Source of the DNA: an uncultured Collinsella sp.
GTDB lineage: Bacteria > Actinomycetota > Coriobacteriia > Coriobacteriales > Coriobacteriaceae
Assembly (NCBI GenBank): GCA_900542555.1
Contig: UQNU01000004.1
Span: forward strand, 1 to 61,738
Direction of reading: 5' to 3'
DNA length: 61,738 nucleotides
The notes under the pieces are model-generated. The model was not told the origin of the DNA, made no database searches, and was given only the letters and a program-made list of their open reading frames with translations. Shown one piece after another: positions 1 to 8,129 of the stretch. Each line of letters opens with the position of its first letter. The stretch's first letter is position 1. Both the position numbers and the translations under genes were made by a program.

Positions 1-94
1 AGGTCAGCGCCCTTTCGTTTCACGTCACCTTGTCTCAAATGCGACCCGCTCGCTGACTCTGCCATAACATCGGTGTTGCCGTGGTTGTTGAGTA

Positions 95-226
95 GTCATT
101 GGGCACTTGGCACTTGGGGACGTTCCTTTTGTGCCGGCACCTGGGGACAGTCCTTATGTCAAGAGATTGGTGGTCGTTGGGGATGTTCTTGTTTGACTAG
201 TCGTTTAAGAACGTCCCCAATGACTA
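95..226. repeat. Intergenic GGGGAC/GTCCCC inverted-repeat element, copy A
   Basis: The left contig end up to 262 carries no convincing gene. Two 20-base arms, at about 171-190 and 206-225, pair around a TGACTAGTCG-containing loop (core GTTGGGGATGTTCTT against AAGAACGTCCCCAA). Upstream, the motifs CACTTGGGGACGTTCC and GGGGACAGTCC recur. The preceding sequence (about 45-95) is related to 3255-3320, so element and flank are duplicated at the second copy. It resembles REP/REPIN intergenic repeats; this is inferred from structure only. Confidence 0.6.
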
Positions 227-262
227 TCAAAAGTTGAGGTGAGGGTGTTTTCGGTGCCCTGC

Positions 263-2026
263 CTACTTGCTTGCGAACAGCCAGACTAGGATGATCACCA
301 GGATTGTGGCGACGATGCAGACGATGGCGCCGGTGAATTTGATGCGTGAGTCGCGGGTACGCTCGCGCACCGCGTCCTCGGTGGCCTCGAGCCGGGCGAC
401 TTCTCGCTCGGTCTCGGCGTGTTCGGCTTTGTCTCGGGCCAAGGATCCTGCAAGCGACTCAGTGATCTCTGGGTGGTCGTGTACTTCGGTCGCCTGTTCG
501 ATGATCGACTGCGCATGCGCGGCATCTGCTTGGGCGTTGGCTATGCTCTGCTCTTGGTCGCGGCGTGCCTTGTCCTCGGCAGCGATCTTCTCGCGCAGTT
601 CGCGCTGGCGCGTTGCAGCGGCGGTTTTTGCGGTCTGCAGCTCGTCGCGCGCGGCATCGGCCTCCGCCGTCACGGCCTGATGGGCTCGCTTGGCGTCGGC
701 GATGGGGGCTTGCGCCTGCTCGACGGCCTGCTCGGCTGCGGCAAGCGAGTGTGCAAGGTCGGCGGTGATGCGCGGGACATCTTCTTCGGCTTTACGCAGG
801 GCATCTGCCGTGTCGGAGATCTGCATCGAGAGCTCGCTGGTGCGCACCGTATAGTTGGCGGGATTTGCCGAGGGATTGCGTTGCAGCTCGGCATACTCAT
901 GACGCAGCGTCTCGAGCTGGGCGCGCGTGGCGTCGACGGTTTGTTGTGCGGCGGCAATGCCGGCGTCTCGCTCGGCCTTTACCTTGTCGCGGATGCGCTT
1001 GGAATCCTCAAGACGTCGAATGAGGCGGTTGCCGGTCTCGCGCGAGCTCGCCTCGCGGGCCTCCACGGCATCGAGCGCGGCCTTCAGGCGGAGCTCAGTC
1101 GCGTCATCCTCTGTCTTCATTTGTTCGAACTGACCCTTGAGCTCTGTCGCTTTGGCGGCGTGGGCATCACGGTCAATCTCGGCGGCCGCTGCAGTCTTTT
1201 GGGCCGTGGCAATCGCCTGGCGCTGGTCGGCGACGATCTGGTCGTAGCGGCCTGCGATATCCTGGCGCGTCTCGAGTTCCTCGGCCTGATCGGCAATGCA
1301 CTGCTCAAGTTCGGCCAGGTGGGCGCGGGCATCGGCAAGTGCCTTTTTCGCGGCATTCATCTCGCGCATGGCCGAGGCACCCTGGGCGATAAAGGCGCCC
1401 ACGGCGTTCGCTGTGTTCGAGACAGCGGTCCCCAGATCGCGGCTCGCGGCGGGGGAGTGCGGGGCGGCCGGGCGAGCGGTGTCGGCGGCGTCCGCATCGG
1501 CAGCCTGCGGCGCGGCGATATTGCCGGTACCGCCCTCGACCACAGAAAAGCCTGCTGCGTGCGGATCGACCGCATCGGCGCCAATCGTGGGGTGCTCGAG
1601 CTGCAGAAACGAGGGCATGGTGCTGCCCTGGTCGGCAACCGGAGTCTCGCCGGGCACAAAGGTCGAGGCCGCCTCGGCGGCCTCCTCTTCCTCGGCATCA
1701 ATATCGGCATCGGCGACGGCGTCTTTCATCGCTTTGACAGCATCCATCATGGAGTCCATGACGGCATCGAGCTCTTCTTCCGAAGACACCTCGATGGGGC
1801 CCGCTGCTTGCGGGGCGTCGTCCTGTACAGGGGCGTCGTCCTTAGCGGGCGCATCGTCGTTTTGCTCATCGGCGTTTTCTGTTTCGGGGGTTTCCGCCGT
1901 AGCGCTTTCGTCCAAGATGGGGTCGTCGATGTCGATACCATCGCAGGTCACAGCGTCAGTATCTGCGGTGACGTCTGCGGGATCATCAATATGCTGTTGA
2001 GTCTGGGGGTCCAGCTCGTCTGTCAT
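263..2026 (-). CDS. Coiled-coil, tail-anchored membrane protein of unknown function
   Basis: No family is recognised. The first 120 or so residues are very acidic and low in complexity (Asp/Glu/Ala/Thr rich). From about residue 210 to 560 the protein is almost entirely predicted coiled coil, with heptad-like Ala/Glu/Gln/Arg repeats (AAAEIDRDAHAAKA and similar). It ends in a single hydrophobic helix (GAIVCIVATILVIILVWLF) and ASK, so it should be anchored by its C-terminus with the coiled coil in the cytoplasm. The frame is open to 2137, but AGGAG sits nine bases before the ATG at 2026, so that start is chosen; ATG 2032 is the alternative. It stands alone, divergent from the SDR gene. A role in envelope organisation or as a scaffold is only a guess. 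Confidence 0.75.
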   Translation of the reverse strand: MTDELDPQTQQHIDDPADVTADTDAVTCDGIDIDDPILDESATAETPETENADEQNDDAPAKDDAPVQDDAPQAAGPIEVSSEEELDAVMDSMMDAVKAMKDAVADADIDAEEEEAAEAASTFVPGETPVADQGSTMPSFLQLEHPTIGADAVDPHAAGFSVVEGGTGNIAAPQAADADAADTARPAAPHSPAASRDLGTAVSNTANAVGAFIAQGASAMREMNAAKKALADARAHLAELEQCIADQAEELETRQDIAGRYDQIVADQRQAIATAQKTAAAAEIDRDAHAAKATELKGQFEQMKTEDDATELRLKAALDAVEAREASSRETGNRLIRRLEDSKRIRDKVKAERDAGIAAAQQTVDATRAQLETLRHEYAELQRNPSANPANYTVRTSELSMQISDTADALRKAEEDVPRITADLAHSLAAAEQAVEQAQAPIADAKRAHQAVTAEADAARDELQTAKTAAATRQRELREKIAAEDKARRDQEQSIANAQADAAHAQSIIEQATEVHDHPEITESLAGSLARDKAEHAETEREVARLEATEDAVRERTRDSRIKFTGAIVCIVATILVIILVWLFASK

Positions 2027-2320
2027 AGGCATGTGCTCCTCATCGTTGTTTGTCACCCTATGATAAAGTCTCGCGCCGACATCCCGCGCGCCGCAGCAAA
2101 GTTTCAAAACGTGTTCGATGGCTCGATCTGATAACAATAACTCGGTCGCTATATCCAGTTTGTACTTGACAATCCCTTCGCCGAACGACGTGGTGCCGTT
2201 CGCCTACCGTGGTCTTTTATTTTCGCTTGAACACGCTAAAGTTGCATCTCAGCTTTTGGCGCGTTTATTTGGATGCGCGCAGTCGGCGGGTTCGCCCGTC
2301 GCGATTTGAAAGGACTTTGT

Positions 2321-3121
2321 ATGGGACTTTTCACTGGTAAGACCGTGATCGTCACCGGCGGCGGCAAGGCCACGCTTAAGGACGGCTCCGCTGGCTCCAT
2401 CGGCTACGGCATCGATATCGCTTTTGCCAAGGAGGGCGCAAACCTCGTCATTACCGGCCGCAACGTTGCCAAGCTCGAGGCTGCCAAGGAATCCCTCGAG
2501 GCCGAGTACGGCGTCAAGGTTCTGCCTGTTCAGGCCGATGTCTCGGCCGGTCAGGACAACGAGGCCGTCGTCCAGAACGTCATCGACAAGGCCATTGAGG
2601 AGTTCGGCCGCATCGACGCCGTCGTCAACAATGCTCAGGCCAGCGCCTCGGGCGTGACCATCGCCGACCACACCATGGATCAGTTTAACCTGGCCATTTA
2701 CTCCGGTCTGTATGCTACCTATCTGTACATGCAGAAGGCCTATCCGCACCTGAAGGAGACCAAGGGCTCCGTGGTCAACTTTGCTTCGGGCGCCGGTCTG
2801 TTTGGCAACTACGGCCAGTGCAGCTATGCAGCCGCCAAGGAGGGCATCCGCGGTCTGACTCGCGTCGCCGCCAACGAGTGGGGCCCCGACGGCATCAACG
2901 TCAACATCGTGTGCCCGCTTGCCTGGACTGCCGCGCTCGAGAACTTCCAGGATGCTTACCCCGAGGCGTTCAAGGCCAACGTTCACATGCCGCCGGCGGG
3001 CCACTACGGCGACGTCGAGAAGGAAATCGGCCGCGTGGTCGTTCAGCTCTGCGGTCCCGACTTTAAGTACATGAACGGCGAGACCGTCACCCTTGAGGGC
3101 GGCATGGGCCAGCGGCCTTAG
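2321..3121 (+). CDS. Short-chain dehydrogenase/reductase (SDR), NAD(P)-dependent
   Basis: A classical SDR of 266 residues, predicted to oxidise or reduce a hydroxyl/keto group in the cytoplasm with NAD(P)H. Seen: N-terminal VIVTGGG start of the Rossmann nucleotide site, VVNNAQAS in place of the usual NNAG, catalytic Ser in FASGAG and the YAAAK catalytic pair, followed by INVNIVCP. The glycine-rich loop is odd: about ten residues (KATLKDGSAG) sit between TGGG and SIGYGI, where most SDRs have TGxxxGIG. The ATG at 2321 is preceded by GAAAGGAC; the frame is open to 2273 without a ribosome site. Substrate unknown; gut Collinsella have SDRs acting on bile acids and steroids, but nothing here proves that. 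Two hairpins follow the stop. Confidence 0.88.
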   Translation: MGLFTGKTVIVTGGGKATLKDGSAGSIGYGIDIAFAKEGANLVITGRNVAKLEAAKESLEAEYGVKVLPVQADVSAGQDNEAVVQNVIDKAIEEFGRIDAVVNNAQASASGVTIADHTMDQFNLAIYSGLYATYLYMQKAYPHLKETKGSVVNFASGAGLFGNYGQCSYAAAKEGIRGLTRVAANEWGPDGINVNIVCPLAWTAALENFQDAYPEAFKANVHMPPAGHYGDVEKEIGRVVVQLCGPDFKYMNGETVTLEGGMGQRP

Positions 3122-3123
3122 GG

Positions 3124-3151
3124 GTTACGTGGTTTTACCAAACCGCGTAAC
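3124..3151 (+). terminator. Hairpin just after the SDR gene
   Basis: GTTACGTGGTTT and AAACCGCGTAAC pair around a TACC loop three bases after the stop codon. There is no T-run, so it is either a weak terminator or an mRNA 3' stabiliser. Confidence 0.5.
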
Positions 3152-3194
3152 GGCTCGACGCTGCGCGGTCACCAGAGCGACAACTTGTCATTCA

Positions 3195-3237
3195 AAGAGG
3201 GCGGCATGACCAGAAGGTCTATGCCGTCCTCTTTTCA
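3195..3237 (+). terminator. Rho-independent terminator of the SDR gene
   Basis: AAGAGGGCGGCAT and ATGCCGTCCTCTT form a long GC-rich stem with a short loop, followed by TTTT. This is a convincing intrinsic terminator about 75 bases after the stop. Confidence 0.7.
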
Positions 3238-3315
3238 TGTCAATTTGTTCGCTCTGGCGACCGCTCGCTGACGTCGCCAGAGCATCGGCGTTGCCTTGGC
3301 TGTTGGAGATGATCT

Positions 3316-3458
3316 CGTAGTCGTTGGGGACGTTCTTAAATGACTAGTCATAAGGGACACTCTTGCCGGCACTTGGGGACAGTCCCTAAGTGCCGGCAGA
3401 TTGGGACACTCCTTTGCAAGATGGCGCTGAAGAGTGTCCCCAACAACTAGTCGTTTAA
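3316..3458. repeat. Intergenic GGGGAC/GTCCCC inverted-repeat element, copy B
   Basis: Most of the 422-base gap between the SDR gene and tgt is this element. It contains a hairpin TGCCGGCACTT...AGTGCCGGCA (3364-3398), outer motifs GTTGGGGACGTTCTT and GAGTGTCCCCAAC, and two ACTAGTC boxes. It shares motifs and flanking sequence with copy A at 95-226. Confidence 0.6.
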
Positions 3459-3544
3459 TGCATCAGTTTCTGTCGAGTCGGTGCTCTTTGAGGGTTGCCC
3501 GTATAATGGTTTGCGTATGAACCGCAACCAAGGAGTTCCAGTTT

Positions 3545-4684
<1,140 letters not shown>

Positions 4685-4756
4685 GAGCTACGACCGCTGA
4701 CCGATGCCTTGCAAGCGCATGATGCATCGTGGGTACCATACCGAATAGTTGATGTT

Positions 4757-4805
4757 CGGGCGGGTGTTTGACGCATGGCGTCGACCCCGCCCGTTTTCTT
4801 TTTCT
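4757..4805 (+). terminator. Rho-independent terminator of tgt
   Basis: CGGGCGGG pairs with CCCGCCCG around a loop, followed immediately by TTTTCTTTTT. It ends only about 15 bases before the LOG-family start codon, so that gene has either a promoter inside this gap or some read-through. Confidence 0.8.
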
Positions 4806-4819
4806 CGATAGGAGTACCC

Positions 4820-5578
4820 ATGATTAAGAATGAGAACGTCGAGGGCGAGCCGGCCTACGACGAGACGTACCGCCGCGGCCCCGTGGTCATGCGCGGCCCC
4901 ATGATTCCTAAGGACAATACGTACGCCAACCTGCTGGCGCCTGAGGAGTCGACCGACTGGCTGCATGCCGATCCGTGGCGCGTACTGCGCATCCAGGCCG
5001 AGTTTGTCGACGGCTTTGGCGCGCTTGCCGAGCTCGGACCTGCGGTGACCATCTTCGGTAGCGCCCGCACGCCCAAGACCGATCCGCTCTACAAGGCGGC
5101 GCGCACGGTCGGCCGTAAGATTGCCCAGCGCGGCGTGGCGGTTATCACCGGTGGCGGCCCCGGCATCATGGAGGCGGCCAACAGGGGAGCGGCGAGTGTC
5201 AACGGCAAGTCAGTTGGCCTGGGCATTGAGTTGCCGCACGAGCATGGGCTCAATAAATACGTGAACCTCGGCATGGACTTCCGTTACTTCTTTGTGCGCA
5301 AGACCATGTTCGTCAAATACAGCTCGGGCGCTATCGTGTTTCCCGGCGGTTTTGGCACGCTCGACGAGATGTTCGAGGTGCTCACGCTGGTGCAGACGCA
5401 CAAGGTCAAGCGCATGCCGCTTGTGCTGGTAGGCAGCGAGTACTGGCAGGGCCTATTCGACTGGCTTAACGGTCCGGTGATGAGCGCCGGTATGATCAGC
5501 CCACTCGATCCGGAACTGGTGCACATCACCGACGACCTCAACGAGGCCGTCGACATTGCGCTCAGCGGGCTGATGTAG
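4820..5578 (+). CDS. LOG-family (TIGR00730) Rossmann-fold nucleotide-binding protein
   Basis: Member of the LOG / lysine-decarboxylase-like family; characterised relatives release the base from nucleoside 5'-monophosphates, including cytokinin ribotides (phosphoribohydrolase activity). The family signature PGGFGTLDE lies at about residues 175-183 and is preceded by VITGGGPGIMEAANRGA, which builds the nucleotide site. The frame is open from 4775, but those residues come from the upstream terminator and the ATG at 4820 has GATAGGAGTACCC in front of it. The protein is 252 residues with an extra ~60-residue N-terminal segment relative to short LOG proteins. The natural substrate is unknown. Confidence 0.9.
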   Translation: MIKNENVEGEPAYDETYRRGPVVMRGPMIPKDNTYANLLAPEESTDWLHADPWRVLRIQAEFVDGFGALAELGPAVTIFGSARTPKTDPLYKAARTVGRKIAQRGVAVITGGGPGIMEAANRGAASVNGKSVGLGIELPHEHGLNKYVNLGMDFRYFFVRKTMFVKYSSGAIVFPGGFGTLDEMFEVLTLVQTHKVKRMPLVLVGSEYWQGLFDWLNGPVMSAGMISPLDPELVHITDDLNEAVDIALSGLM

Positions 5579-5610
5579 GGCGAGGCGCCTGTCGTTGTAG
5601 TAATGAGAAC

Positions 5611-5660
5611 GGCAGATTGATGCTATTTAACATCAGTCTGCCATCTAAACTGGGTATACT
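5611..5660 (+). promoter_or_regulatory. Probable autoregulatory operator/promoter of the RelB/YafQ pair
   Basis: A 12-base inverted repeat (GGCAGATTGATG, 5611-5622; CATCAGTCTGCC, 5631-5642) sits just before a TATACT -10-like box at 5655-5660, 32 bases upstream of the antitoxin ATG. DinJ/RelB antitoxins repress their own promoters through such palindromes. It could also serve as a terminator for the LOG gene, but there is no T-run. Confidence 0.55.
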
Positions 5661-5691
5661 GGTGTAAAAGACGAGGGCGAGGAGGTCGCAA

Positions 5692-5991
5692 ATGTCTACA
5701 GCAACAGTTAAGCCTACGACGGTTCGAATCGAAGAGGGGCTCAAGGAGCAGGCGACTGAGTTCTTGGATTCGGTCGGCCTCAGCCTCAATTCCTATCTCA
5801 ATCTTGCCGTTCGGCAGCTGGTAAATCAGCGAAAGATTCCTTTTGAGATTGTAGGAAGGGCGGAGGTGCCCAACGAGGCGACGAGGCGTGCCATGGTGAT
5901 CGCCGAGGCTCATGAGTTGGGGATTTTGCCGGACGATAGCCTGTCATTTAATAACGCTGATGAGCTTATGTCATTCCTCGATGAGGAATAG
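5692..5991 (+). CDS. RelB/DinJ-family antitoxin
   Basis: A 99-residue type II antitoxin. The N-terminus (KPTTVRIEEGLKEQATEFLDSVGLSLNSYLNLAVRQL) is a ribbon-helix-helix DNA-binding domain typical of RelB/DinJ, and the acidic C-terminus (DDSLSFNNADELMSFLDEE) should wrap the toxin. The ATG at 5692 is preceded by GAGGAGGTCGCAA. It is translationally coupled to the downstream toxin (two bases between genes), and a palindrome upstream fits autoregulation by the complex. Confidence 0.88.
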   Translation: MSTATVKPTTVRIEEGLKEQATEFLDSVGLSLNSYLNLAVRQLVNQRKIPFEIVGRAEVPNEATRRAMVIAEAHELGILPDDSLSFNNADELMSFLDEE

Positions 5992-5993
5992 CG

Positions 5994-6302
5994 ATGTTCG
6001 AGATTAAAGTCGAGGCTCAATTTAAGGTGGACTACAAACGAACGATGCGCATGCATCCGCAGCTAAAAAGTGAGTTTAAAGCGGCGGTTGCAGAGCTTGT
6101 GGCTCATGGGTCACTTCCGGCGGAGTATGGCGCCCACGAGCTCTCAAACCCGGGCGGAAACTACAACGGCCACATCGATTTCCACCTATCCGATGGCTTG
6201 GTCGATGTGGTCGTTCTTTATCTTCCCCATAAGACTAACCCAGTGATTAGGCTGGTGAGAATGGGCACTCATCAGGAGCTGTTTCAGGGTCCGCTGGGCT
6301 GA
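5994..6302 (+). CDS. YafQ-family mRNA-interferase toxin (RelE superfamily)
   Basis: A 102-residue toxin; YafQ proteins cut mRNA in the ribosomal A site and are neutralised by DinJ/RelB. Seen: N-terminal FKVDYKRTMRMHP helix, ELVAHGSLPAEYGAHEL, and the C-terminal HIDFHLSDGLVDVVVLY and LVRMGTHQELF strands carrying His residues expected of the YafQ catalytic site. The ribosome site GAGGAATAGCG lies in the last codons of the antitoxin gene. The gene ends next to an intergenic hairpin that probably terminates it. Confidence 0.87.
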   Translation: MFEIKVEAQFKVDYKRTMRMHPQLKSEFKAAVAELVAHGSLPAEYGAHELSNPGGNYNGHIDFHLSDGLVDVVVLYLPHKTNPVIRLVRMGTHQELFQGPLG

Positions 6303-6317
6303 TCGCCGATTTCCAAG

Positions 6318-6380
6318 TTGCGGTGGAATAGGGATTGATTGGCGGCTGATAAGCCAAAAACAGTCCCTATTTCACCGCAA
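6318..6380. repeat. TTGCGGTG...CACCGCAA hairpin element, copy 1
   Basis: Arms TTGCGGTGGAATAGGGATTG (6318-6337) and CAGTCCCTATTTCACCGCAA (6361-6380) pair over 20 positions with two G-T type differences. It lies between convergent genes and may act as a bidirectional terminator. Copies 2 and 3 are at 9588 and 50470. Confidence 0.75.
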
Positions 6381-6395
6381 GTGGTAAAGGTGCCC

Positions 6396-7256
6396 CTAGT
6401 GGATGGGCTGGTAGCGAGGGCAGTAGCTGATGGCGATGGCGTCGACGCCTACATGGGTGGCGATGGTGCAGCCGATGGGGCCGGTGCCGGCGTCTACGTA
6501 GTCCTGGCCCGCGAGCGCTTGGTTGACGAGCTCCTGCTCCTCGGTAGCGCCAGTCGTGAGCACGCGCACGCTGGAGCCCGGATGCTCGGCCAAAAATGCG
6601 AGGCAATCGGCCATGGTGTTGGCGACGATGCGCTTGGCGCCGCGGCCCTTTTTGATGGCCTTGATCTCGCCCGATTTCCACTCCGGCGAAACGGCCAGGC
6701 GAATGTTGAGCATCTGTGTGAGCTGGCCGGCGAGCTTGGGCGCACGGCCGTTCTTAACGAGGTTCTCGAGCGTGCGGGGAATCAGCAGCAGGTGGGCATC
6801 GGGCAGTGTCGCGCGGATCTGCGCCTCGGTCTCGTCCAGGCTGCGGCCGTCCTCGCGCATGGCCAGCGCGTACTCCACCAGCAGGCCCTCGGCAGCCGAG
6901 CCGGTGCGCGAGTCGATGCAGCGCACATCGAGCTCGTGCGTTTCGGCCGTCAGGCTGGCGTTGGCATAGCAGGCGGACCACTCGCTGCACAGCGAGATAA
7001 AGATGGCGCTATCATGGCCGTCGGCGAGCACGCGGTCAAAGAGCGCCTTGAACTCGCCGGCGCTCGGCTGCGAGGTGTGCGGCAGTTGTCCGGAACCGGC
7101 CATGCGCGCGACGTACTCCTGGGCGGTAATCTGCACCTGGTCGAGCAGGTCCTCGCCCTCGATAATCACATGCAGCGGAATCACGTAAATGCCGAGCTCT
7201 TGGGCGCGGGCGGGGGAGATGTCCGACGTGGAGTCGGTTATGATGGCAAAAGACAT
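6396..7256 (-). CDS. DegV-family (fatty-acid-binding, EDD fold) protein, copy 1
   Basis: DegV proteins bind a single fatty acid and, in many Gram-positive bacteria, act as FakB subunits presenting it to the FakA kinase. Visible: the opening FAIITDSTSDISP, the LPHTSQPSAGEF loop, the fatty-acid pocket region with IFISLCSEWSACYANA, and TGPIGCTIATHVGVDAIAISY at the C-terminus. Length is 286 residues from the ATG at 7256, which has GAAAGGTG before it; the frame is open to 7313 in Arg-rich, non-conserved sequence. A second paralogue lies at 58932. No fakA is in the window. Confidence 0.92.
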   Translation of the reverse strand: MSFAIITDSTSDISPARAQELGIYVIPLHVIIEGEDLLDQVQITAQEYVARMAGSGQLPHTSQPSAGEFKALFDRVLADGHDSAIFISLCSEWSACYANASLTAETHELDVRCIDSRTGSAAEGLLVEYALAMREDGRSLDETEAQIRATLPDAHLLLIPRTLENLVKNGRAPKLAGQLTQMLNIRLAVSPEWKSGEIKAIKKGRGAKRIVANTMADCLAFLAEHPGSSVRVLTTGATEEQELVNQALAGQDYVDAGTGPIGCTIATHVGVDAIAISYCPRYQPIH

Positions 7257-7406
7257 AATTGCACCTTTCGTTGGGGCGCGACGGCGCCGCCTTCTGAGAG
7301 CAAAGTGCGACAAGTATAGTGGAGTAGTTCCACATTTCTAGGTTCAATTGTTGAATAGTCAACAGTTTGAAGTGTCGGTGTGGAAATCGTCAACTGGGGA
7401 AGAGGG

Positions 7407-8075
7407 ATGCCGATGGAGGCGCTGGAGATATGCAAGCGGCCGGTCGTGCTGTTTGATTTTGATGGCACGGTGGCCGATACGGGTCGGGCGGTGATGACCT
7501 CGACGCGCAAGACGCTGGCTGCACGCGGGTTTTCGGAGGCGCAGATGGGTGACCTGCGTCGCATGATCGGGCCGCCCCTGTGGAAGAGTTTTCACGACTT
7601 TTATGGCTTCTCCCGCGAGGAGTCGCTTGTGGTGGCCGACGAGTACCGCGCCTTTTTTGACGAGCTGGGACCGGAGGAGTATCCCGTGTTTGACGGGATC
7701 CCCGAGCTGCTGGATGGGTTGGTCGCCCAGGGCAAGCGCTTGGCCGTGGCGACGTCGCGCATGGAGGCAAAGTGCGTTGACATGGTGGGAGAGCTGGGAC
7801 TTTCTCAGTTTGAGGCGGTGGTTGGCATGAATCCGCCGCAGGGGCGCGAGATCAAGGCCGATTCGGTCCGCGACGCGTTGGCGGCCTTGGGTGCGGCCGC
7901 GGGCGATGCCGTGATGATCGGCGATCGCTTTAACGACGTCGAGGGCGCGCACGCGATGAGCGTGCCGTGCATTGGTATCTATTCGGGCGCGGCGGCGCCG
8001 GGCGAGCACGAGGCGGCGGGTGCCGATGCAGTGGTGCACTCGGTGGCCGAGCTTGCTAAACTTTTCGCTATATAA
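7407..8075 (+). CDS. HAD-superfamily phosphatase, phosphoglycolate phosphatase-like
   Basis: A cytoplasmic HAD hydrolase of about 222 residues. Motif I is VLFDFDGTVADT (nucleophile and acid/base Asp), motif II LAVATSRME, motif III Lys in GREIKADSV, and motif IV MIGDRFNDVEGA, all in order with an alpha-helical cap between motifs I and II, as in the Gph/PpaX group. Substrate not determinable. Two ATG codons (7407 and 7413) share the GGGGAAGAGGG ribosome site; a GTG at 7380 also opens the frame. It is divergent from the DegV gene. Confidence 0.88.
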   Translation: MPMEALEICKRPVVLFDFDGTVADTGRAVMTSTRKTLAARGFSEAQMGDLRRMIGPPLWKSFHDFYGFSREESLVVADEYRAFFDELGPEEYPVFDGIPELLDGLVAQGKRLAVATSRMEAKCVDMVGELGLSQFEAVVGMNPPQGREIKADSVRDALAALGAAAGDAVMIGDRFNDVEGAHAMSVPCIGIYSGAAAPGEHEAAGADAVVHSVAELAKLFAI

Positions 8076-8129
8076 GTATTTGATGTGAGGGGCGGGCACG
8101 CTCGCCGCTCATTGGTAAGGAGGTCGTCC

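Noticed and set aside
1..60. Adapter at the left contig end
   Set aside because: No Nextera or TruSeq sequence is present; the bases resemble the genomic repeat flank at 3240-3310.
95..3458. CRISPR array formed by the repeated GGGGAC motifs
   Set aside because: The repeats are palindromic, irregularly spaced and scattered between genes, with no unique spacers of constant length and no cas genes.
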